This document shows positions 36,577 through 45,646 of a stretch of 64,000 nt of DNA, one piece after another. The stretch's first letter is position 1, and every line of letters starts with the position of its first letter. This DNA is from G963665215 sp963665215 (lineage in GTDB: Bacteria; Chloroflexota; Dehalococcoidia; Lucifugimonadales; CAUZJF01), in NCBI GenBank assembly GCA_963665215.2, contig CAXXWW010000013.1, positions 1 to 64,000 of the forward strand. Reading direction: 5' to 3'. A model generated the notes under the pieces. The model made no database searches, was not told the DNA's origin, and saw nothing but the letters and a program-made list of their open reading frames with translations. The position numbers and the translations under genes are program-made.

Positions 36577-37076
36577 CGGGCTGCCGTTGCGCTGAGCGAT
36601 GCGAGACGCTTCGGCGAGCTCGACGCGAGGCCCCGCAACAACGAGCGGACGCTCTCCTTCAAGACTGGGTGCAGGAGGCCCGGCGCTATCTCGGCGAGGG
36701 GCGCCAGCACGAAGTCCCGCTGCGCCATGCGGGGGTGGGGAATGGTCAGATTGGGCGTCTCGAGTACGCTCTGGCCGTACAGCAGTATGTCAATGTCCAG
36801 CGCACGGGGACCGTTGGCGAAGGCCCGCGGGCTGCCCACACCTGCCTGAATATCCTTCAAACAGGCCAGCAGCTCGAATGGACTCAGCCGCGTCCAGAGC
36901 CGACACGCCGCGTTGATGAACCACGGCTGGCCGCCGAACCCCTGGGGACTGGTCTCATAAAGGGACGACACGGTGACATCGCCGGACAGACGGCGGAGCA
37001 GGTCCACTGCCCTGCCGATGTTGCCGCGCCTATCGCCGAGATTCGATCCCAGACCCAGGTAGACCTCGGAGAGCAT
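36573..37076 (-). CDS. folK: 6-hydroxymethyl-dihydropterin pyrophosphokinase
   Basis: This 167-aa HPPK has the LGLGSNLGDRRGNI start, YETSPQGFGGQPWFINAACR, and the ATP/Mg motif GPRALDIDILLYG with PHPRMAQRDFVLAPL. It makes the pyrophosphorylated pterin used by FolP. The start of folK overlaps the stop of folP, so the two are one operon read leftwards. The C-terminal tail after residue 145 is not conserved. Confidence 0.96.
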   Translation of the reverse strand: MLSEVYLGLGSNLGDRRGNIGRAVDLLRRLSGDVTVSSLYETSPQGFGGQPWFINAACRLWTRLSPFELLACLKDIQAGVGSPRAFANGPRALDIDILLYGQSVLETPNLTIPHPRMAQRDFVLAPLAEIAPGLLHPVLKESVRSLLRGLASSSPKRLASLSATAAR

Positions 37077-37939
37077 CAGTCCTGTCCCCAGCCTCGAACG
37101 ATGGCATCGCTCATGCGCGCGACCCTGACCATCTCCTTCACATCGTGGACCCTCACCATATCGGCGCCCCCCGCAATGGACAGCGCCACGGTGGCGGCCG
37201 TGCCCTCCAGCCGCTGGTCGACGGGCAGGTCCAGCACGTGGCCGATCGAGGACTTCCGGGAGCTGCCTACCAGCAGCGGCCGTCCCAGCTGCGTGAGCTC
37301 ATCGAGCCGCCGGAGGACCGTCAGACTCTGAGACGCGGTTTTCCCAAACCCCATGCCAGGGTCCAGCACTATGCTTTCGACCGAGATCCCCGCCTGGACC
37401 GCCCTCTCCATGGCGCGGCGGAGCGCCTCGATTACGTCGGGCACCAGGTCGCGGTATTCGGTGCCCTCCTGGTTGTGCATCAGCACCACGGGCACGCCAG
37501 CATCGGCTGCTACACCGGCGATCTCGGGGTCGCGGTGGAGGGACCACACGTCATTTATCATGGACGCTCCCGCGGCGATGGCTTTCTCGGCAACCGCTGC
37601 CTTGTGGGTGTCGATACTGATGGGAATCCGCAGCACCCGGACCATGGCCTCTATGGCGGGAATCACCCGCGAGAGCTCCTCTTCCGGCGTCACGGGCTTG
37701 GCGCCCGAGTAGATGGCGGGTGGCCGGCTGGACTCTCCGCCCACGTCAATCAGGTCCGCGCCCCACTCCTCGAACTGCAGCGCCTGCCGGGCGGCAGCGT
37801 CGGCGTCGGAACCCAGGCCATCGCCCGAGAAGGAGTCGGGCGTCACGTTGACAACTCCCATGACGTAGGTGCGGGAACCCCACACGAAGGATGCCCGGCC
37901 TATGCGCATCTTGCCCCGCCGGGATGTCGCAAAATTCAT
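37076..37939 (-). CDS. folP: Dihydropteroate synthase
   Basis: The 287-aa TIM-barrel enzyme joins the pterin pyrophosphate to p-aminobenzoate. It has MGVVNVTPDSFSGDG, the second loop GADLIDVGGESSRPP, the central INDVWSLHRDPEIA and IVLDPGMGFGKT, and the C-terminal LLVGSSRKSSIGHVL. ATG 37939 is preceded by GGAAGAG. It is translationally coupled to folK downstream. It points away from the carboxyltransferase gene that begins 185 bases to the right. Confidence 0.96.
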   Translation of the reverse strand: MNFATSRRGKMRIGRASFVWGSRTYVMGVVNVTPDSFSGDGLGSDADAAARQALQFEEWGADLIDVGGESSRPPAIYSGAKPVTPEEELSRVIPAIEAMVRVLRIPISIDTHKAAVAEKAIAAGASMINDVWSLHRDPEIAGVAADAGVPVVLMHNQEGTEYRDLVPDVIEALRRAMERAVQAGISVESIVLDPGMGFGKTASQSLTVLRRLDELTQLGRPLLVGSSRKSSIGHVLDLPVDQRLEGTAATVALSIAGGADMVRVHDVKEMVRVARMSDAIVRGWGQD

Positions 37940-38123
37940 CGGCGCTCTTCCCGCTGTCGCATTCCGCTGTGTGGCTGCACCTTACGCATCACGAGCAGAA
38001 CGCCCCCGCACCCGGCGCGAGGGTCGGGCCGCTCCTGGCGCCGAAGCCATCTCCTTGCCCCGTCCCTCATATTCTGGTAACTTTGGAGGTGATTATTTCA
38101 CGGGAGTTGGGACGAATTCAAAT

Positions 38124-39686
38124 ATGGTATTGCGCCGAAAAGTAGACGACAAGCTGGAGAAGCTGAGGCAACTGAGAGAGAAATCGTTGCTCGGCGGCGG
38201 TATACGGCGGATAGAGGCCCAGCATGAGAAAGGAAAGCTCACTGCGCGAGAGCGCATTGCCTTGCTACTGGACGACGGTAGCTTTCAGGAGTTGGACCCC
38301 TTTGTGTTGCATCAGTCCACAGAGTTCGGACTGGCAGACCAGCGGTACCTCGGGGACGCGGTCGTAACGGGCTATGGAACTGTAGAGGGCCGCCAGGCGT
38401 TCGTCTACGCGCAGGACTTCACGGTGGTGGGTGGAACGCTGTCGGAGGTGGTGGCGCAGAAAATCTGCAAGGTGATGGACCTGGCATTGAACAGCGGCGC
38501 TCCCATGGTGGGCCTGATCGACTCCGGCGGCGCGAGGATCCAGGAGGGAGTCGAAAGCCTGGCCGGCTACAGCGCCATCTTTCTCAGAAACACCCGGTCC
38601 TCCGGCGTGATTCCGCAGATCTCCGCCATCCTCGGGCCGGCAGCCGGTGGTGCAACCTACTCACCCGCGCTCACCGACTTCGTATTCATGGTGGAGGGGA
38701 TCGGCCAGATGTACATCACCGGCCCCGAGGTCGTCAAGGCGGTGACGGGCGAGGACGTCACTCATGAAGAGCTGGGCGGCGCTTCCAGCCACGCCTCGAA
38801 AAGCGGGGTCGCCCACTTCGCTTTGGACTCCGAGAAGGAGTGCATCGGCCAGATTCGGCGTCTGCTGAGCTTCCTCCCTCAGAACAACACGGAAGAGCCC
38901 CCCGCGAGGCCGAGCCTGGATGACCCCGAGCGTAGGGACGAGGGTCTTCTACAGGTAATTCCCGACGATGCGAATCAGCCCTACGACATGCTGGACATCA
39001 TCGGCCGTGTGGTGGATGAGGGCGACCTCATGGAGGTGCATCAGCTATACGCGCGCAACATACTCGTGGGCTTCGCCAGGATGGCCGGACGTCCCGTGGG
39101 CATCGTGGCGCAGCAGCCGGACCGGCTGGCAGGTGTGCTGGACATCAACGCCTCTGTTAAGGCGGCCAGATTCATCCGGTTTTGCGACGCCTTCAACATT
39201 CCGCTGGTGACGTTTGTGGACGTCCCAGGCTTCATGCCCGGCACCGCGCAGGAGCACGGCGGGATCATCAGGCACGGGGCCAAGCTTATCTATGCCTACG
39301 CCGAGGCGACCGTGCCCAAGATCAGCGTCCTCACTCGAAAGGCCTACGGCGGCGCTTACATCGTGATGAGCAGCAAGAACCTGAAGGGCGACGTCAACTT
39401 CGCCTGGCCCACCGCAGAGTTGGCGGTGATGGGTGCCGAGGGCGCCGTAAACATAATCCATCGGAGAGAATTGAGTGAGTCGGACCGCCCGGAGGAGCTT
39501 CGGACCAGGTTGCTCGAGGAGTACCGGGAGCGGCTGATGGACCCTTATGAAGCCGCCGGCCGGGGAATGATCGACGACGTCATAGACCCGGCCGATACCA
39601 GGCCCAAGATCGTAAGGGCGCTGGAGATGCTGGCAAACAAACGAGAGGTCCTGCCTCCAAAGAAGCATGGGAGCATACCCCTGTGA
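38124..39686 (+). CDS. Carboxyltransferase beta subunit (PCCB / 12S-like)
   Basis: The 520-aa crotonase-fold protein resembles the propionyl-CoA carboxylase beta chain and the 12S subunit of transcarboxylase. It has GKLTARERIALLLDDGSFQE, LIDSGGARIQEGVESLAGY, ILGPAAGGATYSPALTDF, TFVDVPGFMPGTAQEHGGII and LTRKAYGGAYIVMSSK. It binds an acyl-CoA such as methylmalonyl-CoA. No biotin carboxylase gene is near. It overlaps a small gene at its 3' end and precedes a 5S-like subunit carrying biotin, which suggests a transcarboxylase. ATG 38124 matches the family's N-terminus; upstream codons of the frame are non-coding-like. Confidence 0.92.
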   Translation: MVLRRKVDDKLEKLRQLREKSLLGGGIRRIEAQHEKGKLTARERIALLLDDGSFQELDPFVLHQSTEFGLADQRYLGDAVVTGYGTVEGRQAFVYAQDFTVVGGTLSEVVAQKICKVMDLALNSGAPMVGLIDSGGARIQEGVESLAGYSAIFLRNTRSSGVIPQISAILGPAAGGATYSPALTDFVFMVEGIGQMYITGPEVVKAVTGEDVTHEELGGASSHASKSGVAHFALDSEKECIGQIRRLLSFLPQNNTEEPPARPSLDDPERRDEGLLQVIPDDANQPYDMLDIIGRVVDEGDLMEVHQLYARNILVGFARMAGRPVGIVAQQPDRLAGVLDINASVKAARFIRFCDAFNIPLVTFVDVPGFMPGTAQEHGGIIRHGAKLIYAYAEATVPKISVLTRKAYGGAYIVMSSKNLKGDVNFAWPTAELAVMGAEGAVNIIHRRELSESDRPEELRTRLLEEYRERLMDPYEAAGRGMIDDVIDPADTRPKIVRALEMLANKREVLPPKKHGSIPL

Positions 39687-39892
39687 CCGAGTCCTTGGAC
39701 GGCCACCTGCCGGATGCCAAGACTATGGCCGCATTGATGGCGGCGGTCCAGATGTACCTGGAAGCCGAGGCCACGGAGGTCCCAGCCCAAAACGCTCCAG
39801 GTCGCAGTGCGTGGAAGACCGCAACGTGGGGGATTTTCAGGGCCGAGGCCTCCCGCCGGCGTAGCTCCTGGAACGCTCTTCGGCGGGGTTAA
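39683..39892 (+). CDS. Small carboxyltransferase-associated protein
   Basis: The 69-aa frame starts at GTG 39683, overlapping the stop of the 12S-like gene (GTGA), so it is translationally coupled. It has an alpha-helical AALMAAVQMYLEAEATEV and a later SAWKTATWGI. Similar small proteins follow acyl-CoA carboxylase beta genes and may be epsilon-like or docking subunits, a comparison based on position and the AAVxxYLE pattern. The Arg/Ser-rich end is not conserved-looking. Confidence 0.6.
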   Translation: MTESLDGHLPDAKTMAALMAAVQMYLEAEATEVPAQNAPGRSAWKTATWGIFRAEASRRRSSWNALRRG

Positions 39893-40007
39893 CGCGGTCT
39901 TGCGTTGGGGGCTCCGTCCCGCCCATGCCGGGGCCCGGCGACCTGCGTTGTACCGGATGCCGCAATGCGGGTGTGCCATGCCGGCCGCGCTCCGGTGGAG
40001 GTGATAC

Positions 40008-40505
40008 ATGGTTTACAGACTTCGTCCCCTGGCGCTGAAATTCGACTTCGAAGACCGTTCGTACAAGCTAGGCGAGACGATTCACCTCACCCTAGAGCTC
40101 ACCCCAAACGCAGACGTGCAGGTGAGGGGAGGCCGGGTCGACCTAGTCTGCGAGGAGCGTTACGTCCAGACAGGTGTCTCGTTTATCCCAGACACCTATT
40201 CCCCGGGAGGGGGTATCGGAGGGATATCAGGCAGCACAGGGCATGTGGCCAAAGAGCGAAGGGAGAGGTTTGTTCATAGCAGCGTCCCGTTCGTCGCGGC
40301 CGCGGAGTTGAAGGCCAGGACGAATGGAGGGTATACGGCCAGGTTGCAGATCCAGGCGGCGCCGCCGCCACACGCCGAGAAGGCCAAGGCCCTGGTGCGA
40401 GACGCCAGCAGCTCCTGGTCGTTTCACTGGACTCTGGTCGCGACCGTCGATGTGGCGCGGGGACGCGACCCCAAGACGCAGCGCAAGATTAAAGTCACCC
40501 TATGA
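40008..40505 (+). CDS. Arrestin-like beta-sandwich protein, paralogue 1
   Basis: The 165-aa protein starts MVYRLRPLALKFDFEDRSYK and continues LGETIHLTLELTPNADVQVR, GGRVDLVCEER, with a C-terminal half SSWSFHWTLVATVDVARGRD. Strand-rich sequence with charged turns and a YKLGE..L.LEL.PN pattern resembles arrestin/Spo0M-like folds. It is clearly homologous to 49824-50429: both share MVYRLRPL, ELTPNADV, VDLVCEER and ARGRDPK/VRGRDPK. Function is unknown; neither copy has a signal peptide. It sits between the small carboxyltransferase gene and the 5S-like gene. Confidence 0.6.
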   Translation: MVYRLRPLALKFDFEDRSYKLGETIHLTLELTPNADVQVRGGRVDLVCEERYVQTGVSFIPDTYSPGGGIGGISGSTGHVAKERRERFVHSSVPFVAAAELKARTNGGYTARLQIQAAPPPHAEKAKALVRDASSSWSFHWTLVATVDVARGRDPKTQRKIKVTL

Positions 40506-40629
40506 CGAAGACCGAGGCCCGTGAGACGGTATTGGGCACACCTGAAGGAGACCTCGACAGTAAAGCGCGCCCGGCAAGCACGGATACCGGACCACAGCGG
40601 CGTCTGGATTACTAGCGAGCACCCACACC

Positions 40630-42507
40630 GTGGCCAAAAGCCCCATCAAAATCACCGACACCACTTTCAGAGACGCCCACCAGAGTTTGATGGCGACGCG
40701 TCTCCGCACGGCTGACATGGAGCCGATCGCGTCGGAAATGGACTCGATTGGCTTCCACTCCCTGGAGGTATGGGGCGGCGCAACCTTTGACGTGGCTACG
40801 CGCTTTCTTGGGGACGACCCGTGGGAGCGGTTGCGGACCTTCAAGCGGCTGATGCCCAACACCCCCCTGATGATGCTCCTTCGAGGGCAGTCCCTGGTCG
40901 GGTACCGAAACTACGCAGACGACGTGGTGGACGCTTTTGTGCAGCGGTCCGCGGAGGCGGGTATTGACGTCTTTCGGGTTTTCGACGCCCTGAACGACGA
41001 GCGCAACCTGGAGCGTTCGGCTGGAGCGATAAAGAAGGCCGGCAAGCACCTTCAGGCGGCTATCTGCTATTCCGTCACCGAGGAGGGCCGGCTGGGAGGC
41101 CCCATATACGACCTGGACTACTTCGTCGATCGGGCCAGGGTGTTCGCCTCGATGGGGGCCGACAGCATATGCGTCAAGGACATGGCGGGCCTGCTCGCCC
41201 CATACGACGCCTACGAGCTGTTTCGTGCATTGAGGGCCGCGGTGGAGCTTCCACTTCAGTTGCACACGCACTACACCAGCGGGATGGCGTCGATGACGTG
41301 CCTCAAGGCCATAGAGGCCGGCGCAGACGTGATAGACGCGTGTCTGGCGCCCCTGGCGCTACGGACTTCCCAGCCCGCCGTGGAACCGCTGATCATGACG
41401 CTGCGCGGGACCGAAAGAGATACCGGACTCGACTCGGATGCCCTTCTGAAGCTGGGCGACTATCTGGAGTCAATCCTGCCCAAATACCAGGAGCACCTGG
41501 AAAGCCCTCGAGTGGCCGTAATCGACGCGCGGGTGCTGAGCCATCAGATTCCCGGCGGCATGGCGAGCAATCTCGTCTCTCAGCTCAGGGAAGCGGACGC
41601 CCTGGACAAGCTGGCGGAGGTCCTGGAAGAGATCCCGCGCACCAGGAAGGAGATGGGATACCCTCCCCTGGTGACGCCGATGAGCCAGATGGTGGGCACG
41701 CAGGCCGTTAGCAACGTGCTCTTCGGGCGATACAAGATGGTCAGCTCTCAGGTAAAGGACTACGTGTACGGGCTCTATGGACGCGCGCCGGCGCCGCTGG
41801 ACCCGGATGTCGTCCGGACGATTCTTGCGGACTACGAGCGCGGCCAGACGCCCGTCACTCAGCGACCCGGCGATCTGATTGAGCCGGAGCTGCACCAGGC
41901 GGTGGAAGCGGTCAAGGACATCTCGACGGACATGGACGACGTGCTGACCTACAGCCTCTACCCTACAACCGGACTCAAGTTCCTGCGCATAAAGCACGGC
42001 CTGGAACCGCGTCCGGACGAGATGATGCCGCCATCCGTCGAGAAGCCGCCGCAGACGTCGGGGCAGGCCGCGCACTCCATCCGCAAGATTCACGCAGCGC
42101 CTCCAAAGAGCCCTCGGGCCAGGGCCTTCAACGTCTACGTTGAGGGAGATGTCTATCAGATAGAGGTGGACCCCGTCGGTGCGGCTGGGTTCCTGCCGCA
42201 CGTCGACAGGGAGGGCGAAGGAAGGTCCGCCGCGCCGGTTGACGGGCCAGAGGACGGCGCGCAGCCCGCAGCCGTCAACTCGGCGCTGGGAGAGGCCACC
42301 GTGATGGCGCCCATGCCCGGACTGATCTCGAGGTACGCCGTAACGGTGGGGCAGCACGTCGACGCCGGAGACACGGTTGTTATCCTGGAGGCGATGAAGA
42401 TGGAGAATGCCCTCCCATCTCCCGCGTCCGGTAGCATCAAGGCGCTGCCCTTCGTGCCCGGCGCGACCGTGGCGAAGGGGGATATTCTGGCGATCATATC
42501 GCCGTGA
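40630..42507 (+). CDS. Carboxyltransferase 5S-like subunit fused to biotinyl domain
   Basis: The 625-aa protein resembles PycB/OadA and the 5S subunit of transcarboxylase. It has ITDTTFRDAHQSLMATRL (metal/Lys site), FRVFDALNDERN, GADSICVKDMAGLLAP and LPLQLHTHYTSGMA. A linker of low complexity follows (about 470-545). The C-terminal ~75 residues are a biotin carrier domain with EAMKMEN. It transfers CO2 between biotin and pyruvate/oxaloacetate. GTG 40630 starts the protein. Without a biotin carboxylase gene nearby, transcarboxylase or oxaloacetate decarboxylase activity is more likely than full pyruvate carboxylase. Confidence 0.9.
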   Translation: MAKSPIKITDTTFRDAHQSLMATRLRTADMEPIASEMDSIGFHSLEVWGGATFDVATRFLGDDPWERLRTFKRLMPNTPLMMLLRGQSLVGYRNYADDVVDAFVQRSAEAGIDVFRVFDALNDERNLERSAGAIKKAGKHLQAAICYSVTEEGRLGGPIYDLDYFVDRARVFASMGADSICVKDMAGLLAPYDAYELFRALRAAVELPLQLHTHYTSGMASMTCLKAIEAGADVIDACLAPLALRTSQPAVEPLIMTLRGTERDTGLDSDALLKLGDYLESILPKYQEHLESPRVAVIDARVLSHQIPGGMASNLVSQLREADALDKLAEVLEEIPRTRKEMGYPPLVTPMSQMVGTQAVSNVLFGRYKMVSSQVKDYVYGLYGRAPAPLDPDVVRTILADYERGQTPVTQRPGDLIEPELHQAVEAVKDISTDMDDVLTYSLYPTTGLKFLRIKHGLEPRPDEMMPPSVEKPPQTSGQAAHSIRKIHAAPPKSPRARAFNVYVEGDVYQIEVDPVGAAGFLPHVDREGEGRSAAPVDGPEDGAQPAAVNSALGEATVMAPMPGLISRYAVTVGQHVDAGDTVVILEAMKMENALPSPASGSIKALPFVPGATVAKGDILAIISP

Positions 42508-42702
42508 CCAGCCTACCCGTCCGTGCCCGCCGGTGAGGCGAAAGTTGCTGGTGCCGCCGAGATTGGCAGGACCGGGCACGGCGAGCCGTGTGACCCACTA
42601 ACTCCCATGACACGGTCGAAAAGGCTGTTGAAATATGGGGTGTCCCTCAGATCTGATTACTGAACCCTTCCTGGCCAGGGATTGTCCTGAGTCTATAGAA
42701 GG

Positions 42703-42760
42703 AAATGGGCCCAGTGGGATGGCCGAAAGTGGGCTTCAGCGACCTGCTACAGGCCCATTT
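42703..42760 (+). promoter_or_regulatory. Inverted repeat in the isocitrate dehydrogenase leader
   Basis: AAATGGGCC (42703-42711) and GGCCCATTT (42752-42760) are perfect inverted arms, 18 bases before the preferred start. A leader hairpin could affect translation; no T-run follows, so it is not an obvious terminator. It borders a diverged REP-like piece near 42690. Confidence 0.45.
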
Positions 42761-42778
42761 CTGGAAAGGACAAACGAG

Positions 42779-43987
42779 TTGGCAGACCTTCACGTGATAG
42801 AGGCCGCCAAGGTCCAGTTCGCGACTCTGCTCGAAGAGCAGCTACAGCGGGTGGAGAGTCTGCGGCATGAAGCCGACTGGACCGACTACTCGGCCATCGC
42901 CCCGATTGTTATCGGCGTAATCGGCGGCGACGGCATAGGGCCTACCATCGGCGCGGCGGCGCAGCGTGTTTTCGAGAGCATCCTCAAAGAGGAGGTGGCC
43001 CGGGGGAAGGTCCGCTTCAGGGTCATCGAGGGCCTGACCATAGAAAATAGGGCCGCCAAAATGCAGTCGATTCCCGACGACGTTCTGGCCCAGATCAAAG
43101 AATGCCACGTCACTCTGAAAGGTCCAACACACACCCCCGAGCGCGGCGACCGCTGGCCCAACATCGAGAGTGCCAACGTTTCCATGCGGAAGGCGCTGGA
43201 CCTGTTTGCCAATGTTCGGCCTGTTCGCGTGCCGAAAGAGGGCATAGACTGGACCTTTTTCCGTGAAAACACCGAGGACCTTTACGCCGTCGGCAACCAG
43301 GGTATCAACGTGACTCCGGACCTGGCCGTGGACTTCCGCATCATCACCAGCCAGGGCTCGGAGCGCATCATCGAGGCCGCATTCGCCCACGCGAAGCGGA
43401 CGGGCAGGACCAGAGTCACGGTCGTCACCAAGGCCAACATCGTGAAGACCACCGATGGCAAGTTTCTGGACACGGCTCGCATGGTCGCCGAGCGGTACCC
43501 GGATATCGAGTGGGACAGCTGGTACATAGATATCATGGCGGCCAAGCTTCTCGACGTGAGGCGGCGGCGGCAGTTCCAGGTGCTCGTCCTACCCAACCTG
43601 TACGGAGACATCCTCACCGACGAGGCGGCAGAGATCCAGGGTGGCGTGGGAACGGCGGGCAGCGCCAACATCGGTAAGGCCTACGCCATGTTCGAGGCCA
43701 TCCACGGCAGTGCCCCCAGGATGGTGCAGGAGGGACGGGCGCAGTATGCCGACCCCAGCTCCATCATCAGGGCGGGCGCGATGATGCTGGAGCACCTCGG
43801 GTTCAGCGAGCTTGGCTCCAGGATCAGCAAGGCGCTGGACATATGCGGAACATATGAGAGGAAGGTGGTGGTGACTGGGCGATCTGACGGGGCGACCTGC
43901 GGGGAGTTCGGCGACTACGTCTTGTCCACGGTGGAGGACTCCTCTCTCGACTCGCGGTGGGAGGAGTACGCCGGGAACGGTTCGTAG
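42779..43987 (+). CDS. icd: Isocitrate dehydrogenase (isocitrate/isopropylmalate family)
   Basis: The ~402-aa beta-decarboxylating dehydrogenase has GVIGGDGIGPTI, KGPTHTPERGDRWPNIES, the substrate-binding NVSMRKALDLFANVRPVR with the Ser and Arg residues of isocitrate enzymes, FFRENTEDLYAVGNQ, and LPNLYGDILTDEAAEIQGG with the catalytic Asp residues, then FEAIHGSAPR. Start TTG 42779 has GGAAAGGA at good spacing; the longer frame from 42635 runs through a repeat. Isopropylmalate dehydrogenase is the alternative; the motifs favour isocitrate, and mdh lies 600 bases downstream. Confidence 0.88.
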   Translation: MADLHVIEAAKVQFATLLEEQLQRVESLRHEADWTDYSAIAPIVIGVIGGDGIGPTIGAAAQRVFESILKEEVARGKVRFRVIEGLTIENRAAKMQSIPDDVLAQIKECHVTLKGPTHTPERGDRWPNIESANVSMRKALDLFANVRPVRVPKEGIDWTFFRENTEDLYAVGNQGINVTPDLAVDFRIITSQGSERIIEAAFAHAKRTGRTRVTVVTKANIVKTTDGKFLDTARMVAERYPDIEWDSWYIDIMAAKLLDVRRRRQFQVLVLPNLYGDILTDEAAEIQGGVGTAGSANIGKAYAMFEAIHGSAPRMVQEGRAQYADPSSIIRAGAMMLEHLGFSELGSRISKALDICGTYERKVVVTGRSDGATCGEFGDYVLSTVEDSSLDSRWEEYAGNGS

Positions 43988-44221
43988 CGTCGAGTTTGAA
44001 TCCGGCCCGCAGAGGCTGATACCACGCTCTGGGTTTAGCTAGTGCGACACCAGACAAGGCGTTGGGGAACGTGTTATGCGCCCACGACGAAACCGTACCG
44101 TGGGGGCAGGTTTCAAACCTGCTACCCAGGCCGGCATAAGGCGTCGGCACCCTATTCCCTAATGCGTCTCCTGATCATGCACTAGGCGGCACAGGCTCGC
44201 TGCTCGGACAGGCTGACCAGA

Positions 44222-44518
44222 ATGAAGATCCTGAGATCCCACAACATGGACAGGCAGGCGGCCAAGGACACCTTGGACGCTCTGATCCCGCGTCTGGTCC
44301 AGCAGTACGGCGATAAGCTCTCCAAACACAGCGCCGTCTGGAGCGGGGAGGTATTGGACTTCTCATTTGAGGCTCGCGGCTTTGGCATCAAAGGCACGCT
44401 GAAGGTCACCGGTGACGAGGTGATACTGGATGCCCGGCTTCCGTTCCTCGCAAGGCCATTCGAGGGTACGATCAGGTCCGCCGTGGAGCGCGAGCTGGAT
44501 AGAATACTAGGTAAATAG
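44222..44518 (+). CDS. Polyhydroxyalkanoic acid system family protein
   Basis: The 98-aa protein matches the small PHA-granule-associated family: an N-terminal helix AAKDTLDALIPRLVQQYG, then WSGEVLDFSFEARGFGIKG and VTGDEVILDARLPFLARPFE, with a C-terminal helix IRSAVERELDRIL. The family name is older than its function, which is unclear; a link to polyester storage is not shown. It is monocistronic between icd and mdh. Confidence 0.75.
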   Translation: MKILRSHNMDRQAAKDTLDALIPRLVQQYGDKLSKHSAVWSGEVLDFSFEARGFGIKGTLKVTGDEVILDARLPFLARPFEGTIRSAVERELDRILGK

Positions 44519-44597
44519 GCTGGCCGACCACGGCCCAGGCAAATGGCTTGGACACGTGGGCTGACTCTTGGAAGGGCCGGGCAGGAGATTCCGTCCT

Positions 44598-45530
44598 ATG
44601 CGCAGCAAGGTTACGATCGTCGGAGCCGGCAACGTTGGCGCGACCGCGGCGCAGCGGATCTTCGACCGGGGCTACGCAGACGTGGTCCTGGTTGACATAG
44701 TTGAGGGTCTCCCCCAGGGCAAGGCGCTGGACATGCTCGAGGCCGGGCCCATCCTAGGGAGCGATGCGTCCGTGATCGGCAGCAACGGCTACGAGGAAAC
44801 GGCCGACTCGGACATCGTGGTCATCACCTCGGGCATCGCCAGGAAGCCGGGCATGTCCCGCGACGACCTTCTGTTGACCAACATGAGAATCGTGACCGGG
44901 GTGGTGGAGGAGGTTGTCAGGCGTTCGCCCAAGTGCATTCTCCTCCCCGTCACAAACCCCCTTGACGCTATGGCCCAGCGTGCGTACCAGGTTAGCGGGT
45001 TCCCCAAGCAGCGGGTCGTTGGAATGGCCGGCATCCTGGACACCGCACGGTTCCGGACGTTCCTGGCCGAGGAGCTGGACGTCTCGGTAAACTCAGTGTC
45101 CGCGCTCGTCCTGGGCGGTCACGGCGACACTATGGTGCCGGTGGTGGGCAGCACCTCGGTGGGAGGGACTCCCATCACCAGGCTGCTGCCCAAAGAGCGC
45201 ATCGGAGAGATCGTGCAGCGAACGAGGGACGGAGGCGCGGAGATCATCGGGTTGCTGAAGACCGGGAGCGCGTATTACGCGCCCTCGGCTTCGATAGCCC
45301 AGATGGTTGAGGCCATCCTCCTGGACAAGAACGAGGTGCTCCCCTGCACCGCTTATCTGGAAGGAGAGTACGGGATCAGCGGACTGTACGTCGGCGTGCC
45401 GGTCAAGCTCGGCGCCGGCGGCGTCGAAGAGATAATTGAGTTCGACCTCTCTTTGGAGGAAGATCAGGCCCTCAAGCGCTCCGCGGACGCGGTGAGGGAG
45501 CTGGTCCAGGTGATGGAGTCAGAGGGCTGA
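44598..45530 (+). CDS. mdh: Malate dehydrogenase
   Basis: The 310-aa LDH-like malate dehydrogenase has VTIVGAGNVGATAAQRIFD (NAD site), DIVVITSGIARKPGMSRDD with the substrate-binding Arg, VTNPLDAMAQRAY, the Arg/Asp pair in GILDTARFRTFLAEEL, and the catalytic His in VLGGHGDTMVPV. ATG 44598 gives the usual N-terminus. It completes the oxaloacetate end of the TCA cycle alongside icd and the sdh genes in this segment. Confidence 0.96.
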   Translation: MRSKVTIVGAGNVGATAAQRIFDRGYADVVLVDIVEGLPQGKALDMLEAGPILGSDASVIGSNGYEETADSDIVVITSGIARKPGMSRDDLLLTNMRIVTGVVEEVVRRSPKCILLPVTNPLDAMAQRAYQVSGFPKQRVVGMAGILDTARFRTFLAEELDVSVNSVSALVLGGHGDTMVPVVGSTSVGGTPITRLLPKERIGEIVQRTRDGGAEIIGLLKTGSAYYAPSASIAQMVEAILLDKNEVLPCTAYLEGEYGISGLYVGVPVKLGAGGVEEIIEFDLSLEEDQALKRSADAVRELVQVMESEG

Positions 45531-45646
45531 CCACAACATCTTGGCGGGGCGAGTCTTTCGCACACTTGTCCATGGCGGTCCAATAGCTATCGCCCGTTCC
45601 GTATCCATTACGGTCAAGTGGGCTCCACTACCAGAGGGTATGTCAG

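Noticed and set aside
43988..44221. A tRNA-like stretch (GTTTGAATCC near 43996; palindrome GCAGGTTTCAAACCTGC near 44108)
   Set aside because: No acceptor stem or anticodon arm can be drawn around either element.
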